DNA of 64,000 bases from Flavobacteriaceae bacterium CG2_30_34_30 (GCA_001873105.1 MNYN01000060.1:81404-145403); one strand, 5' to 3'; positions 34,110-42,850 are shown, counted from the first letter of the stretch. The notes: a model not told the origin generated them from the sequence alone. Translations and numbers: made by a program.

Positions 34110-35897
34110 TTAAATAGTTTTTAAAGGAGAATGTTCTGTATAATAATTGAGCAACGCAGGTAATAATGCATCTTTTGGAAGAAATGGAATGCCATAAACT
34201 CTTTTTGCAAGGGTATTTTCAATGGTATGAATAACTTCCACTTCTGCCATTGCCCTAGTTTTAAGCAATGGATCTTTGATATTTTTCTGCATCGCTAAAC
34301 TCTGGTTGATAATCCAAGCATAAGGAGTAATTCCTGCTCGTTTTAAATCTTTCTGCAAAGCTTCTGCTTCTCGCATTGGAGTAGTTTCCGGCAGTGAAAC
34401 CAAGATTACCTTAGATAACTCGCTGTCCTGTAATGCCATATAAGGCGTTTTTATTTTTGATGGATCCATACCGGTGGTTCGCATTACTTCACGGTGGTAA
34501 CTTCCAGCTGTATCTAATAACAATAAGGTATGTCCAGTTGGGGCAGTGTCTATTATCACAAACTTGCGTTTGGCTTGTTGTATAGCTTTTGAAAATGCGT
34601 GAAAAACAGCCACTTCTTCCGTGCAAGGGGATTTTAAATCTTCCAGCAAAAGTTTTTTACCGTGGTCATCTAAAACATCACCTTTTTGCCCCATTACTTT
34701 ATCTATATACCGTTGGGTTTCTAGTTTAGGGTCGATACGGTCTATGGTGAGAGTCGTTGGCAGTTTGCTCAGGAAATCGATAAAATCTTGTACATGGGCA
34801 GCAGGGTCGGTGGTTGTTAGATGTACTTCAAAACCTTTTCTAGCAATCATAACGGCCAGTGCAGATGCTGTAATGGTTTTACCCACGCCTCCTTTGCCCA
34901 TGGTCATTATTAATCCGTGGGTTTTATTTTCGGTAAGTTTTTCTACCAAAGCATCAATACCCATCAAGTGAAGGTTTGAAGTAGGTTGTTGGGATAGTTT
35001 TTCAAGGGTAATTTTTTTCTGAAGTTGTGCATCCCATATAGAGCGAAGCTTTTCTATACCTAAAATATTGTAGGGCAAAAGAGGAAATCGTTGTTGGTTT
35101 AAAAGCCTTAGGTTTTCAGGAAGTGACTCCAACTGTTTTTGCGCCATTTTTTGTATTTTTAGTGCAAAAGTATCAGAGGAATCCATGGTAGTGAATAGCC
35201 CATTTATTAACAGTTTTTGGTTGTTTAATCCTAGTTCTTTTAACTCTTCACTGGTACGAGAGGCTTCTTTTAAGGAAGACTTTTCTGGTTTAGAAACAAG
35301 ATAAAAAGTGGTTTTAGTGGCATCTCGCAAAGTAGCAACTACTTTATTATAGCGATCCTGACTATTTTTTAATGCAGAGGTTGGACCCAAACAAGAAGCT
35401 CCATCAGGGTTTTCTTCTGAAAAAGATGCCCATGCTGCCGGCAGTTCTAATAATCGCAAGGTGTGTCCTGTGGGAGCTGTATCAAAAAGGATGACATCAA
35501 AATTTCCACCTTCGTTTTCACCAGAAATAAAACGAGAAAATTCATCAAATGAAGCAATTTCTGTGGTGCAAGCACCCGAGAGTTCTTCTTTCATCTTTTT
35601 AATATCGGAAGCAGGAAGAATATCCTTTAAGGGTTCTGTAACCCGATTTCTGTACTCTTCAGCTGAAACCTCCGGATTGATGTTGATGGCAGAAAGATTT
35701 CCTACACCATTTACAAAACGTATTTTTTCGTCAACAGGACTGTTTAGCACGTCTTGAAGATTAGAGGCGGGATCGGTGCTAATTAAAAGTACTTTTTTAC
35801 CCTCATCGGCAAGTTTTACTGCTGTGCTACAGGATAAGGATGTTTTTCCTACACCACCCTTTCCAGTGAAAAATAAGTATTGGGTTTCGGTTTTCAT
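34110..35897 (-). CDS. arsA: Arsenical pump-driving ATPase ArsA
   Basis: 595 residues, two ATPase halves. P-loops GKGGVGKT at 12-19 and 334-341, DTAPTGHTLRLLELP and DTAPTGHTLLLLDTAG switch/signature motifs in each half. Metalloid-site cysteines C110 (SGACTTEIASFDEF), C169 (GASCLGP) and C425 (SPCTEEVAVFHAF) match C113, C172 and C422 of the E. coli plasmid enzyme. Energises arsenite extrusion through Acr3 in the absence of ArsB and receives As(III) from ArsD, encoded just upstream. Confidence 0.96.
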   Translation of the reverse strand: MKTETQYLFFTGKGGVGKTSLSCSTAVKLADEGKKVLLISTDPASNLQDVLNSPVDEKIRFVNGVGNLSAININPEVSAEEYRNRVTEPLKDILPASDIKKMKEELSGACTTEIASFDEFSRFISGENEGGNFDVILFDTAPTGHTLRLLELPAAWASFSEENPDGASCLGPTSALKNSQDRYNKVVATLRDATKTTFYLVSKPEKSSLKEASRTSEELKELGLNNQKLLINGLFTTMDSSDTFALKIQKMAQKQLESLPENLRLLNQQRFPLLPYNILGIEKLRSIWDAQLQKKITLEKLSQQPTSNLHLMGIDALVEKLTENKTHGLIMTMGKGGVGKTITASALAVMIARKGFEVHLTTTDPAAHVQDFIDFLSKLPTTLTIDRIDPKLETQRYIDKVMGQKGDVLDDHGKKLLLEDLKSPCTEEVAVFHAFSKAIQQAKRKFVIIDTAPTGHTLLLLDTAGSYHREVMRTTGMDPSKIKTPYMALQDSELSKVILVSLPETTPMREAEALQKDLKRAGITPYAWIINQSLAMQKNIKDPLLKTRAMAEVEVIHTIENTLAKRVYGIPFLPKDALLPALLNYYTEHSPLKTI

Positions 35898-35924
35898 AAA
35901 GGTGCTATTTTAATTTAATAAGAA

Positions 35925-36512
35925 TTAACAACATCCCGAACCTGGACTGCACGTGCTGGTTTTTGGCTGCATTTCGTTCAATAAGGTGTTGGCTTGTTCA
36001 ATAATTTCCTGACTAAGCGCATTTTTAACCTCATTACCAAGGTGCATCGCTTTTGCAATTTCTTGTGCAGGTATATCTAATTTCTTTGCAGAAGCAACAT
36101 ATTCTTTTAATACCTTTATGTTTGATATAGCAATAGCTGCACCGATGCATATTAAAATAGCCGTCTTTTGCGATGCTTTCTCTTCGGGAGAAATTGGTGA
36201 GTTTTCTGAATCATCTAAAGCTAAAAATGCTTCCCACTCTGCTTTTGAAGGATAGGCACCTGTCATTACTATTTGCTCATTTACCAGTATGTAAGGTAAA
36301 GAGTCCACGCCATCTTTTTGTAATTTTTCAATGGCAGCCGGAAATTTTTTAAATGCAGCACCATCATTGGATATATTGTGCCGTTGAACGTCGTGCCCTA
36401 ATGATTTTAGCCACTTTACATGGGCAGCAGTTTCTATTAATGCATCATCAACATCGGAACCACAAACGCCTGTACTACAACACAAAGCTGGGTCTAATAT
36501 GGTTATTTTCAT
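35925..36512 (-). CDS. arsD: Arsenic metallochaperone / trans-acting repressor ArsD with C-terminal extension
   Basis: 195 residues from ATG 36512 (MKITILDPALCCSTGVCG). The As(III)-transfer cysteines C11, C12 and C17 match C12, C13 and C18 of ArsD. The core, about 1-105, has a thioredoxin-like fold (LPYILVNEQIVMTGAYPSKA). Classic ArsD is about 120 residues; here about 75 extra residues follow. They are helical (ILICIGAAIAISNIKVLKEY, then AKAMHLGNEVKNALS), somewhat like part of a carboxymuconolactone-decarboxylase/AhpD domain, and end in CSPGSGCC. First gene of the operon; delivers As(III) to ArsA. Confidence 0.92.
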   Translation of the reverse strand: MKITILDPALCCSTGVCGSDVDDALIETAAHVKWLKSLGHDVQRHNISNDGAAFKKFPAAIEKLQKDGVDSLPYILVNEQIVMTGAYPSKAEWEAFLALDDSENSPISPEEKASQKTAILICIGAAIAISNIKVLKEYVASAKKLDIPAQEIAKAMHLGNEVKNALSQEIIEQANTLLNEMQPKTSTCSPGSGCC

Positions 36513-36536
36513 GAATTGTATTTTTGCTATATTATT

Positions 36537-36574
36537 ATATTGCAATATTACGATAATAAAATAGAAGGAACAAA
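36537..36574 (-). promoter_or_regulatory. Promoter and candidate ArsR operator of the ars operon
   Basis: On the minus strand, TTTG (36574-36571) is followed 20 bases later by TAATATTG (36550-36543), close to the Bacteroidota TTTG / TAnnTTTG promoter. The perfect 12-bp palindrome ATATTGCAATAT (36537-36548) covers the -7 box, 25 bases before the arsD ATG. ArsR bound here would block the promoter, the usual ArsR arrangement. Confidence 0.6.
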
Positions 36575-36737
36575 TTTTTGAGATATTTTTATTGGAAAAG
36601 TAAGTGAGAAATAATGCCTAAAAAAGGTAGGTATTAGAGGTTAAAATCTTTATAATTCAATTCATCGCTAAAAAAGTACGGTTCAGTAACAACAATTTTT
36701 TACTCCCATCTGCGCGTAAGATATTTGCTCTATTAAA

Positions 36738-36773
36738 AAACAAAAACAAAAACAAAAAACAAAAAACAAAAAA
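36738..36773 (+). repeat. Low-complexity A5-6C tract in 5' leader
   Basis: About six units of AAAAAC or AAAAAAC run directly into the ATG at 36774. Slippage-prone; it could affect translation of the downstream gene by keeping the leader unstructured. It is not a CRISPR: the units are 6-7 bases and there are no spacers. Confidence 0.6.
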
Positions 36774-37397
36774 ATGGAAAAAGTAGTATTCATTTTAGCA
36801 CTAACCCTAGCTTCACTAAGCATGTTGGCTCAGGGCAATTATGAACAAGGCATGCAAAACGCATTTCAACTCTGGGAGGAGGGTAAAAACCATGAAGCAT
36901 CTGCACTTTTTGAGCGCATAGCTGCTGCTGAAAAAGACAACTGGTTGCCTAATTATTATCTGGCTTTGGTAAATACCACCACTGCGTTTCAAATCAAAGA
37001 CAGTAAACAGGTGAGCGCCTTGTTATCTAATGCCCAAAGAGCATTAGATATAGAGATGGACAAAGACGCCTTTAATGTAGAATTAATGGTTTTGCAAGCC
37101 ATGATTCATACCGCTTGGATTGCTCACGATCCTATGAACAATGGGCAGAAACTATCCGGTACCGTTATGCAAATTTATGGTCAAGCAGAAGGCATAGCAC
37201 CTAACAATCCTAGAGTAATACTAAGCAAGGCTGAATTTGAAATGGGGTCTGCACAGTTTTTTGGTACCGAAATTGCTCCAATTTGTGTACAAATTGAAAA
37301 AGCTTTGCAACTTTTTGATACCTTTAAACCGCAAACACCTTTTCATCCAAACTGGGGAAAAGAAAGAGCTATTACATTACTAAATAATTGTAAATAA
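36774..37397 (+). CDS. Secreted TPR-like protein of unknown function
   Basis: 207 residues. Signal peptide 1-20 (ends SMLAQG), then helix-pair repeats resembling TPRs (YEQGMQNAFQLWEEGKNHEA, then WLPNYYLALVNTTTAF; a later helix pair around NPRVILSKAEFEMGSAQFFG). Predicted periplasmic or surface scaffold. It lies 19 bases before the histidine kinase gene on the same strand, so it may be co-expressed with the signalling genes; no direct functional evidence. Confidence 0.75.
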   Translation: MEKVVFILALTLASLSMLAQGNYEQGMQNAFQLWEEGKNHEASALFERIAAAEKDNWLPNYYLALVNTTTAFQIKDSKQVSALLSNAQRALDIEMDKDAFNVELMVLQAMIHTAWIAHDPMNNGQKLSGTVMQIYGQAEGIAPNNPRVILSKAEFEMGSAQFFGTEIAPICVQIEKALQLFDTFKPQTPFHPNWGKERAITLLNNCK

Positions 37398-37416
37398 AAG
37401 CATATTCTTTTTAAAA

Positions 37417-38757
37417 ATGAAATTTGCATTTAAAATAATTGCAATAGGTACTTTCATTGGGGTTATTCTATTTGGTATAGATATGATCTTCCGTTTTCTC
37501 TCCACAACGCCTGTAGTATTTACTATAGAATTGTGGAAGGATCTGGGACTTTATATTCTTTATAGTGTGCCTTTAGGTTTTGTGAATTTCTGTTTTTTTG
37601 ATTGGATGAACCACAAGGTTAATTGGGAAAAATTTAGAAAATATAGATGGATCATTGGTATAATTGGATCAGTTAGTTTAACCTTGGTGACCATATTTCT
37701 AATTAGAATTGTACACAAGGTAGTTATTGACGGTTTAAGCTATCCTGATTTTATAGCTAAAGAAAGGCTTCAATTTTATTTTATTGCGCTTCTTATAACG
37801 TTGATTATCTCCTTATTTTTTCATGCCGTTTATTATTACAAAGAACTACAGAAAAATAAACTCAAAGAGCAAAAAATAATTGCAGGAACGGCATCTGCAC
37901 AATTTGAAAGTTTAAAAAACCAGATTGATCCACACTTTTTGTTTAATAGCTTAAATGTATTGACTTCTTTGATAGAGGAAAACCCGGAGAATGCACAACG
38001 GTTTACTACCTCATTATCTAAGATTTATAGGTATGTATTAGAACAAAAAGACAAAGAATTGGTAAGTGTAGAGGAAGAACTTGCCTTTGCAAAAACCTAT
38101 ATGAACTTGCTGAAAATGCGATTTGAAAACAGTGTTTTTTATGAAGTACCTGAAAGCCTTATGAATCCTGAGGCTAAGGTAGTACCACTATCCCTTCAAC
38201 TATTATTAGAAAACACAGTAAAACATAATATTGTTAGTGAAAATAAACCTTTGCACATACGTATTTATGAAGACAATAACTATCTGGTAGTTGAAAACGA
38301 TTATCAGAAAAAAGAAGTGATGCAATCTCGTAAAGGGGTGGGACTGCATAATATAGTAAACCGCTATGGAATCATTACCAAAAGAAATGTATTAATAGAG
38401 CAAAATGAAAAAGTGTTTAAAGTAAAAATACCAATGCTCACAAAACAAATAAATGTTATGGAATATACCAATCAATTTAACGAAAACAACGCTTATTATA
38501 AAGCGCAACAACGCGTGAAGGAAATGAAAGAATTTTATGGAAACCTCATTTCTTATTGCGTGGTTATTCCGTTTTTAATATTTATAAATCTATATACCTA
38601 TCCAAAGTTTCAATGGTTTTGGTTTCCACTTTTGGGTTGGGGTCTAGGTCTTACCATTCACGGTTTTTCCGTTTTTGGTTATGGGTCTTCTTGGGAAGAA
38701 AAGAAAATTAAAGAAATTATGGAAAAAGACAATCAAAACAAAAAAACATGGAATTAA
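37417..38757 (+). CDS. LytS/YehU-type sensor histidine kinase with C-terminal 2TM domain
   Basis: 446 residues. Four N-terminal membrane helices (about 7-140), then His_kinase domain FESLKNQIDPHFLFNSLNVL (His is the phosphorylation site, about residue 172), an ATPase with LSLQLLLENTVKHNI (N-box) and RKGVGLHNIVNRYG (G-box). Unusually, a 2TM domain follows the kinase (about 360-440, YYKAQQRVKEMKEFYGNLIS, then GYGSSWEEKKIKEIMEKD). The same 2TM fold is encoded alone by the next gene. Works with the LytTR regulator at 39214. The stop overlaps the next start. Confidence 0.9.
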   Translation: MKFAFKIIAIGTFIGVILFGIDMIFRFLSTTPVVFTIELWKDLGLYILYSVPLGFVNFCFFDWMNHKVNWEKFRKYRWIIGIIGSVSLTLVTIFLIRIVHKVVIDGLSYPDFIAKERLQFYFIALLITLIISLFFHAVYYYKELQKNKLKEQKIIAGTASAQFESLKNQIDPHFLFNSLNVLTSLIEENPENAQRFTTSLSKIYRYVLEQKDKELVSVEEELAFAKTYMNLLKMRFENSVFYEVPESLMNPEAKVVPLSLQLLLENTVKHNIVSENKPLHIRIYEDNNYLVVENDYQKKEVMQSRKGVGLHNIVNRYGIITKRNVLIEQNEKVFKVKIPMLTKQINVMEYTNQFNENNAYYKAQQRVKEMKEFYGNLISYCVVIPFLIFINLYTYPKFQWFWFPLLGWGLGLTIHGFSVFGYGSSWEEKKIKEIMEKDNQNKKTWN

Positions 38758-39077
38758 TGGAACGCAACTTTCAAGAAGAAGAACGCTATAAAGCAGCAAA
38801 AAAACAAATAAAAGAAATCAAAGGATTTTATATCCATCTTCTGGTGTATCTATTTGTTAATACTGCCATTATTGCTATCAACACAAATTTCACCAAATTT
38901 GGTAACTTTGGTATAGAAATAAGTAATTTTTACACCGCTTTCTTCTGGGGGATAGGACTTTTTGCACATTGGGCAAGTGTATTTGGCGCTAGCTTTTTCC
39001 TAGGTAAAAAATGGGAAGAAAAGAAGATTAACGAGCTCTTAGAGAAAGATAAAGAACGACAAAAAAAATGGGAGTAA
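38748..39077 (+). CDS. 2TM domain-containing protein
   Basis: 109 residues (or 106 from the second ATG at 38757, which forms a TAATG overlap with the kinase stop and may be the real start). A basic and acidic helix (YKAAKKQIKEIKGFYIHLLV) followed by two membrane helices and a charged tail (GKKWEEKKINELLEKDKERQ). Closely resembles the C-terminal domain of the upstream kinase, so it may pair with it in the membrane. Family function unknown. Confidence 0.88.
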   Translation: MELMERNFQEEERYKAAKKQIKEIKGFYIHLLVYLFVNTAIIAINTNFTKFGNFGIEISNFYTAFFWGIGLFAHWASVFGASFFLGKKWEEKKINELLEKDKERQKKWE

Positions 39078-39079
39078 TG

Positions 39080-39135
39080 GATTAACGATTTGAGATTAAC
39101 GATTTAGGATTAACGATTTAAGATTTATTGATTTT
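39080..39135. repeat. 14-bp tandem repeat
   Basis: Three near-identical 14-base units GATTAACGATTTRR (39080-39093, 39094-39107, 39108-39121) plus a decayed fourth, in the gap between the 2TM and LytTR genes. The word ATTAACGATT also appears twice, overlapping, near 25840. Purpose unknown; it could bind a regulator or be simple slippage. Confidence 0.8.
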
Positions 39136-39213
39136 GATGGATGATTTTGTGATAGTATTAAATTCGGCAAGCATAATTTCGAAAAACCAAAAACCAGAAA
39201 CCAAAAGCACAAT

Positions 39214-39987
39214 ATGAATACAATTATCATTGAGGACGAAAAACCTGCTGCAAGAAGGCTGGAACGTATGCTTGAAAAGCAAGGAGTACGTGTGATTACC
39301 GTCTTGCATTCTGTAGAAGATGCTATAAATTGGTTTCAAATAAATGAGCATCCAGATGTGCTTTTTTTAGACATTCAGTTAAGTGATGGTCTTTCCTTTG
39401 AAATATTTGAAAAAGTAAAAATACAAAGTGCTATTATTTTTACGACTGCTTTTGACGAATACGCCTTACAAGCTTTTAAGGTAAATAGTGTGGACTATCT
39501 TTTAAAACCTATAGACGAAGAGGAATTGCAAGCCGCAGTTCATAAATACCAGAATATGAAGACTGCTTTTGGTGGGAAGGAGGCTGGTAAAAACCTGCAA
39601 ATTAATTTTGAAGAAATCAAAAAATTATTAATAAACCCACTAGAACGAGAATACAAAAAACGATTTACCATAAAAATTGGGCAGCATTTAAAAATGATTC
39701 CCACGGAAGAAATATGTTGCTTTTATAGTGAAAATAAAGGAACATATCTTTATACTTCAGAAGGGCGAAATTATTTGATGGAAACAACGCTCGATGCTTT
39801 AGAAAAGGAACTTTCGCCAAAAGATTTTTTTCGTGTAAACCGTAAATTTATTGTGCATATACACGGTATTCAGGATATTGTGGCTTATAGCAACAGCCGG
39901 CTAAAATTGAAAATGAAGAATTTTTCAGAGGAGGAAATCATCGTTGCCAGAGAGCGAGTAAAAGATTTTAAAGATTGGTTGCAGTAG
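39214..39987 (+). CDS. LytTR-type response regulator
   Basis: 257 residues. Receiver 1-120: acidic E7/D8, phospho-acceptor D53 in VLFLDIQLSD, TTAFDEYALQAF, and K in YLLKPIDE. LytTR DNA-binding domain about 155-257 (RFTIKIGQHLKMIPTEEICC, then YLMETTLDALEKELSPKDFF, FRVNRKFIVHI, REVKDFKDWL-like end). Activated by the LytS-type kinase upstream and probably binds direct repeats at its target promoters. Confidence 0.93.
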   Translation: MNTIIIEDEKPAARRLERMLEKQGVRVITVLHSVEDAINWFQINEHPDVLFLDIQLSDGLSFEIFEKVKIQSAIIFTTAFDEYALQAFKVNSVDYLLKPIDEEELQAAVHKYQNMKTAFGGKEAGKNLQINFEEIKKLLINPLEREYKKRFTIKIGQHLKMIPTEEICCFYSENKGTYLYTSEGRNYLMETTLDALEKELSPKDFFRVNRKFIVHIHGIQDIVAYSNSRLKLKMKNFSEEEIIVARERVKDFKDWLQ

Positions 39988-40043
39988 GATAACACCATAA
40001 GAAATCCAAATCTTTATAAAACCAAAATTTCTAATATGTTTAC

Positions 40044-41261
40044 TTATTTTTTACCACCTAATTTCTTTGGAATCTTATTATCATCAAAAGCACTTGGTAG
40101 TAATTGGGGTATAAATTTCACTAACAAGGGCAATAACAAAGAACCGCCTGGCAACAGAAATATAGTAAGCGAAGGAATGGTTTTACAAACATCCAATAAC
40201 TGCTCTTTTACTTTGTTTTTTTCTTCTGCATTTAAATCGGAATAAGTTGATTTTCCTAATAAAACTAATAATTCTTTGCTTTGCGAAAGTTCTTTTACCA
40301 GTCGGTTTTTATTTCTTAAAATAAGAAGTTTTACTGTTTTGGTGGATTGGGTGTACAATTGTTTGACAGGATGCTTGTATTGAAACAAATGGACAGAAGT
40401 AGCGTTTTCAGCTGCAAATGTTTTTAAAACTTCTAAACTTTCTGATGCAGATTTTAAGGGTAATCCTAATTTTTCACACAGGGAATTTAAAAATGAAATT
40501 TCACTTTCTTCCACCTTAAAATCATTCCAAACGGCAAGACAACATAAGTCCAAAACATATTGTTTTTCAGTTGCTGTTGAAAGCAAATTAAAATCGATGG
40601 TTTCTAAGGTTATTGTTTGGTTTGTTTCTTTTGTGGCATATTTTTCAGAGGCTTTAAACAAATCAATTAGCAGCACATCATAGGCAGTTTTTTTATTTTT
40701 GGCTTGTAATGCCAAGTAACATACTTGCAGTATGATTACTTCAATGGCTTCTGCATAAGTATCAGACTTTTTACCACCTTTTAAGTAAAATTGGTATGCA
40801 AGCACATCTATAAATAATAAAGCATACGTCATAATGCGCTCAAAATTATACTTTTCTAATGCCTTGTTTTTTTCAACTCGTTGCGACAGTATCTGTTCTA
40901 AATCTTTTGATTTTGAAAAACCTAAAGGCAATTTCATAGAAAACCCGGATTTTTTTTGAATTAGATTTTTATAAAACACAAGGATATTCTTTATACCATC
41001 GTCATAAGAAGTATCGGGATGGTATTGAAAATAAGTAAACAATAAAGCGTGCAACGTATTTACTTTTAAAATTTCTTCCTCGGTAAGTACCACATTGGAA
41101 AAATCATGCACGAAAACGGTACGCACTGAAAAGCCATACACAAAACCAACCTCACGTAATGCTGAATAAAATTTCTTAGAGGAAGGAAAAGGAATTGTTG
41201 GCGATTCCTTTTCTAATATAAAAATATATTTTTCAATCCAACCGGAGGAGGAGGGGTTCAT
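40044..41261 (-). CDS. LETM1-related biofilm-associated protein
   Basis: 405 residues, soluble and mostly helical. The C-terminal region ILLPGGSLLLPLLVKFIPQL-type sequence (about 380-400, actual PGGSLLLPLLVKFIPQLLP) resembles the ribosome-binding LETM1 motif. Members in Flavobacteriaceae are named LETM1-related biofilm-associated proteins. There is no signal peptide. The molecular role is not known; similarity to the mitochondrial ion-exchange protein is restricted to the C-terminal stretch. Convergent with the LytTR gene. Confidence 0.8.
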   Translation of the reverse strand: MNPSSSGWIEKYIFILEKESPTIPFPSSKKFYSALREVGFVYGFSVRTVFVHDFSNVVLTEEEILKVNTLHALLFTYFQYHPDTSYDDGIKNILVFYKNLIQKKSGFSMKLPLGFSKSKDLEQILSQRVEKNKALEKYNFERIMTYALLFIDVLAYQFYLKGGKKSDTYAEAIEVIILQVCYLALQAKNKKTAYDVLLIDLFKASEKYATKETNQTITLETIDFNLLSTATEKQYVLDLCCLAVWNDFKVEESEISFLNSLCEKLGLPLKSASESLEVLKTFAAENATSVHLFQYKHPVKQLYTQSTKTVKLLILRNKNRLVKELSQSKELLVLLGKSTYSDLNAEEKNKVKEQLLDVCKTIPSLTIFLLPGGSLLLPLLVKFIPQLLPSAFDDNKIPKKLGGKK

Positions 41262-41411
41262 TTTTTCTTTTTTTTCTTTGCAAATTTACGTGTTAAGTTT
41301 ATGTAATAGTCCTCAAATATTGTCTATTTTTGAACGTTGTATTTTAGAACCAATAAAATTCTTTCTAAATTAAGAAAATTAGTTGCTTCTTATTTAAAAT
41401 TTAAAACGGAA

Positions 41412-42113
41412 ATGATGAATAAAACAAAATTAACTTTTGCCATAGCTTTCTTAGGAATGCTTATAACCGCTCCTTTTTTACTTGCCGGCGATCATTTTGA
41501 TGCACCTGCTGTTAGTGGTACATCTTCTGATTTGAGTAGCTTTTATGCTTTTGAAGGTGCAAATACAAACAATCTGGTCTTGGTAGCAAACCTTCAGGGT
41601 TTATTGCCTTCGGGAGTTCCCACCCAAATAGCACAATTTGATGAAGATGTGTTGGTGGAATTTAATATAGACACCACAGGCGATTTGATAGAAGATTTAG
41701 TAATTCAGGCCACAAAAAGAGGCGATACCATGTATTTCTTCGGTCCTGTTGTACCTATTTCTACCGGACTACAAAGTGAAATTGCCACTTTTGCAACACA
41801 AAGTAAAGTAGCTATTTCTTCAGGTACCACCGATGCAGAAGCTATTGTAGCAACTAATAACGGCATGCAGTTTTTTGCAGGCGCTCGTGATGACGCCTTC
41901 TTTTTTGATTTAAACAGATTTAACGCTATTGTTTCAGGAGAAGTAACTGGTTTTAATGAAGTAGGCGAAGATACTTTTGCAGGAACTAATACGCTCTCCA
42001 TTGTTGTGGAATTGCCAAAATCCATGTTGGGCACTGGCGCTATTGGAATTAATCCCAATGCTCCTACTACTCCCATTTATTCTATTTGGGTAGAAACTAA
42101 AAGAAAGCAATAA
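41412..42113 (+). CDS. DUF4331 family protein, N-terminal-half type
   Basis: 233 residues from ATG 41412 (a longer frame opens at 41337 but is AT-rich noncoding). Signal peptide ending LLAG, immediately followed by the family-specific DHFDAPAVSG, then DLSSFYAF; conserved DDAFFFDLNRFN near residue 160. Only the first half of the usual DUF4331 domain is present; the second half is encoded by the next gene. Predicted periplasmic or secreted. Function unknown. Confidence 0.85.
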   Translation: MMNKTKLTFAIAFLGMLITAPFLLAGDHFDAPAVSGTSSDLSSFYAFEGANTNNLVLVANLQGLLPSGVPTQIAQFDEDVLVEFNIDTTGDLIEDLVIQATKRGDTMYFFGPVVPISTGLQSEIATFATQSKVAISSGTTDAEAIVATNNGMQFFAGARDDAFFFDLNRFNAIVSGEVTGFNEVGEDTFAGTNTLSIVVELPKSMLGTGAIGINPNAPTTPIYSIWVETKRKQ

Positions 42114-42131
42114 AAATTTAAATATAAGACG

Positions 42132-42791
42132 ATGAAAAAAAATTTATATATACTACCCATTTTGTTTTCAATACTACTTTTTGTACAATGCACTGAAGAA
42201 ATAACCGATAATAGCATTATTCCAAATGCAACTTGTACCGATGGTATTCAAAATGGCGATGAGACAGGTTTAGATTGCGGAGGCAGTAACTGTGCTCCTT
42301 GTGAAGACGCCATTGGAGGAATAGACTTTTCCGGTACTTATATGCAAGAAGACCAAGTAGGAAGACCAGCCGTTTCCATAGTTTACATAACTCCAGGTTT
42401 GCGAGATGCCTATAACACCACTATTCCTTCTGAATTGACAGCCAATTTTCAACAAGATATGCAAGCTAATTTATTGCTTCATCATCCGGCATATTCTACC
42501 AATATATTAGGTCAAGATGCTACTGCTTTTTCCACTTTGCTTTCTAAAGATGTTCTTTGGGTAGGGCAGTCGGGTATTACTACTTTTTATGATGGGACAA
42601 ATATCCTAACCGGAAGAAGATTACAAGATGATGTAATGGATTTTCATTTGCTATTACTCTATGGTGGAGCAGATGTAAATAACCCATTGAATGATGGTAC
42701 GAATGGCCAGCCACTGCTTATCCGTGATGGTGTTAGTGAAAATGACAAACCGTTTTTAGCGAATTTTCCCTATTTAGCATCTCCTTTTTAA
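42132..42791 (+). CDS. DUF4331 family lipoprotein, C-terminal-half type
   Basis: 219 residues. Lipobox FVQC (Cys20). A cysteine-containing spacer (CTDGIQNGDETGLDCGGSNC) recurs in Bacteroidota surface proteins. From about 70 it matches the C-terminal part of DUF4331: QEDQVGRPAVSIVYI, LTGRRLQDDVMDFHL and a terminal FPYLASPF. It starts 18 bases after the partner gene. Its own signal and lipobox indicate a real two-gene system, not a broken single gene; the two halves may assemble at the outer membrane. Confidence 0.85.
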   Translation: MKKNLYILPILFSILLFVQCTEEITDNSIIPNATCTDGIQNGDETGLDCGGSNCAPCEDAIGGIDFSGTYMQEDQVGRPAVSIVYITPGLRDAYNTTIPSELTANFQQDMQANLLLHHPAYSTNILGQDATAFSTLLSKDVLWVGQSGITTFYDGTNILTGRRLQDDVMDFHLLLLYGGADVNNPLNDGTNGQPLLIRDGVSENDKPFLANFPYLASPF

Positions 42792-42808
42792 TAGAGTAAT
42801 CTATTTTA

Positions 42809-42850
42809 AAAAACTGCATTAGTAATTAATTAATGCAGTTTTTTTGTTTT
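42809..42850 (+). terminator. Intrinsic terminator of the DUF4331 pair
   Basis: AACTGCATTA (42812-42821) pairs perfectly with TAATGCAGTT (42831-42840), a 10-bp stem with a 9-nt loop, followed by an uninterrupted T-run. It begins 18 bases after the stop codon. Confidence 0.92.

Noticed and set aside
36738..36773. Repeated AAAAAC words as a CRISPR-like array
   Set aside because: Units of 6-7 bases without spacers; simple-sequence leader of the TPR-like gene.
41412..42791. DUF4331 pair as one gene broken by a frameshift
   Set aside because: The second half has its own ATG, signal peptide and lipobox, so it is a separate functional gene.
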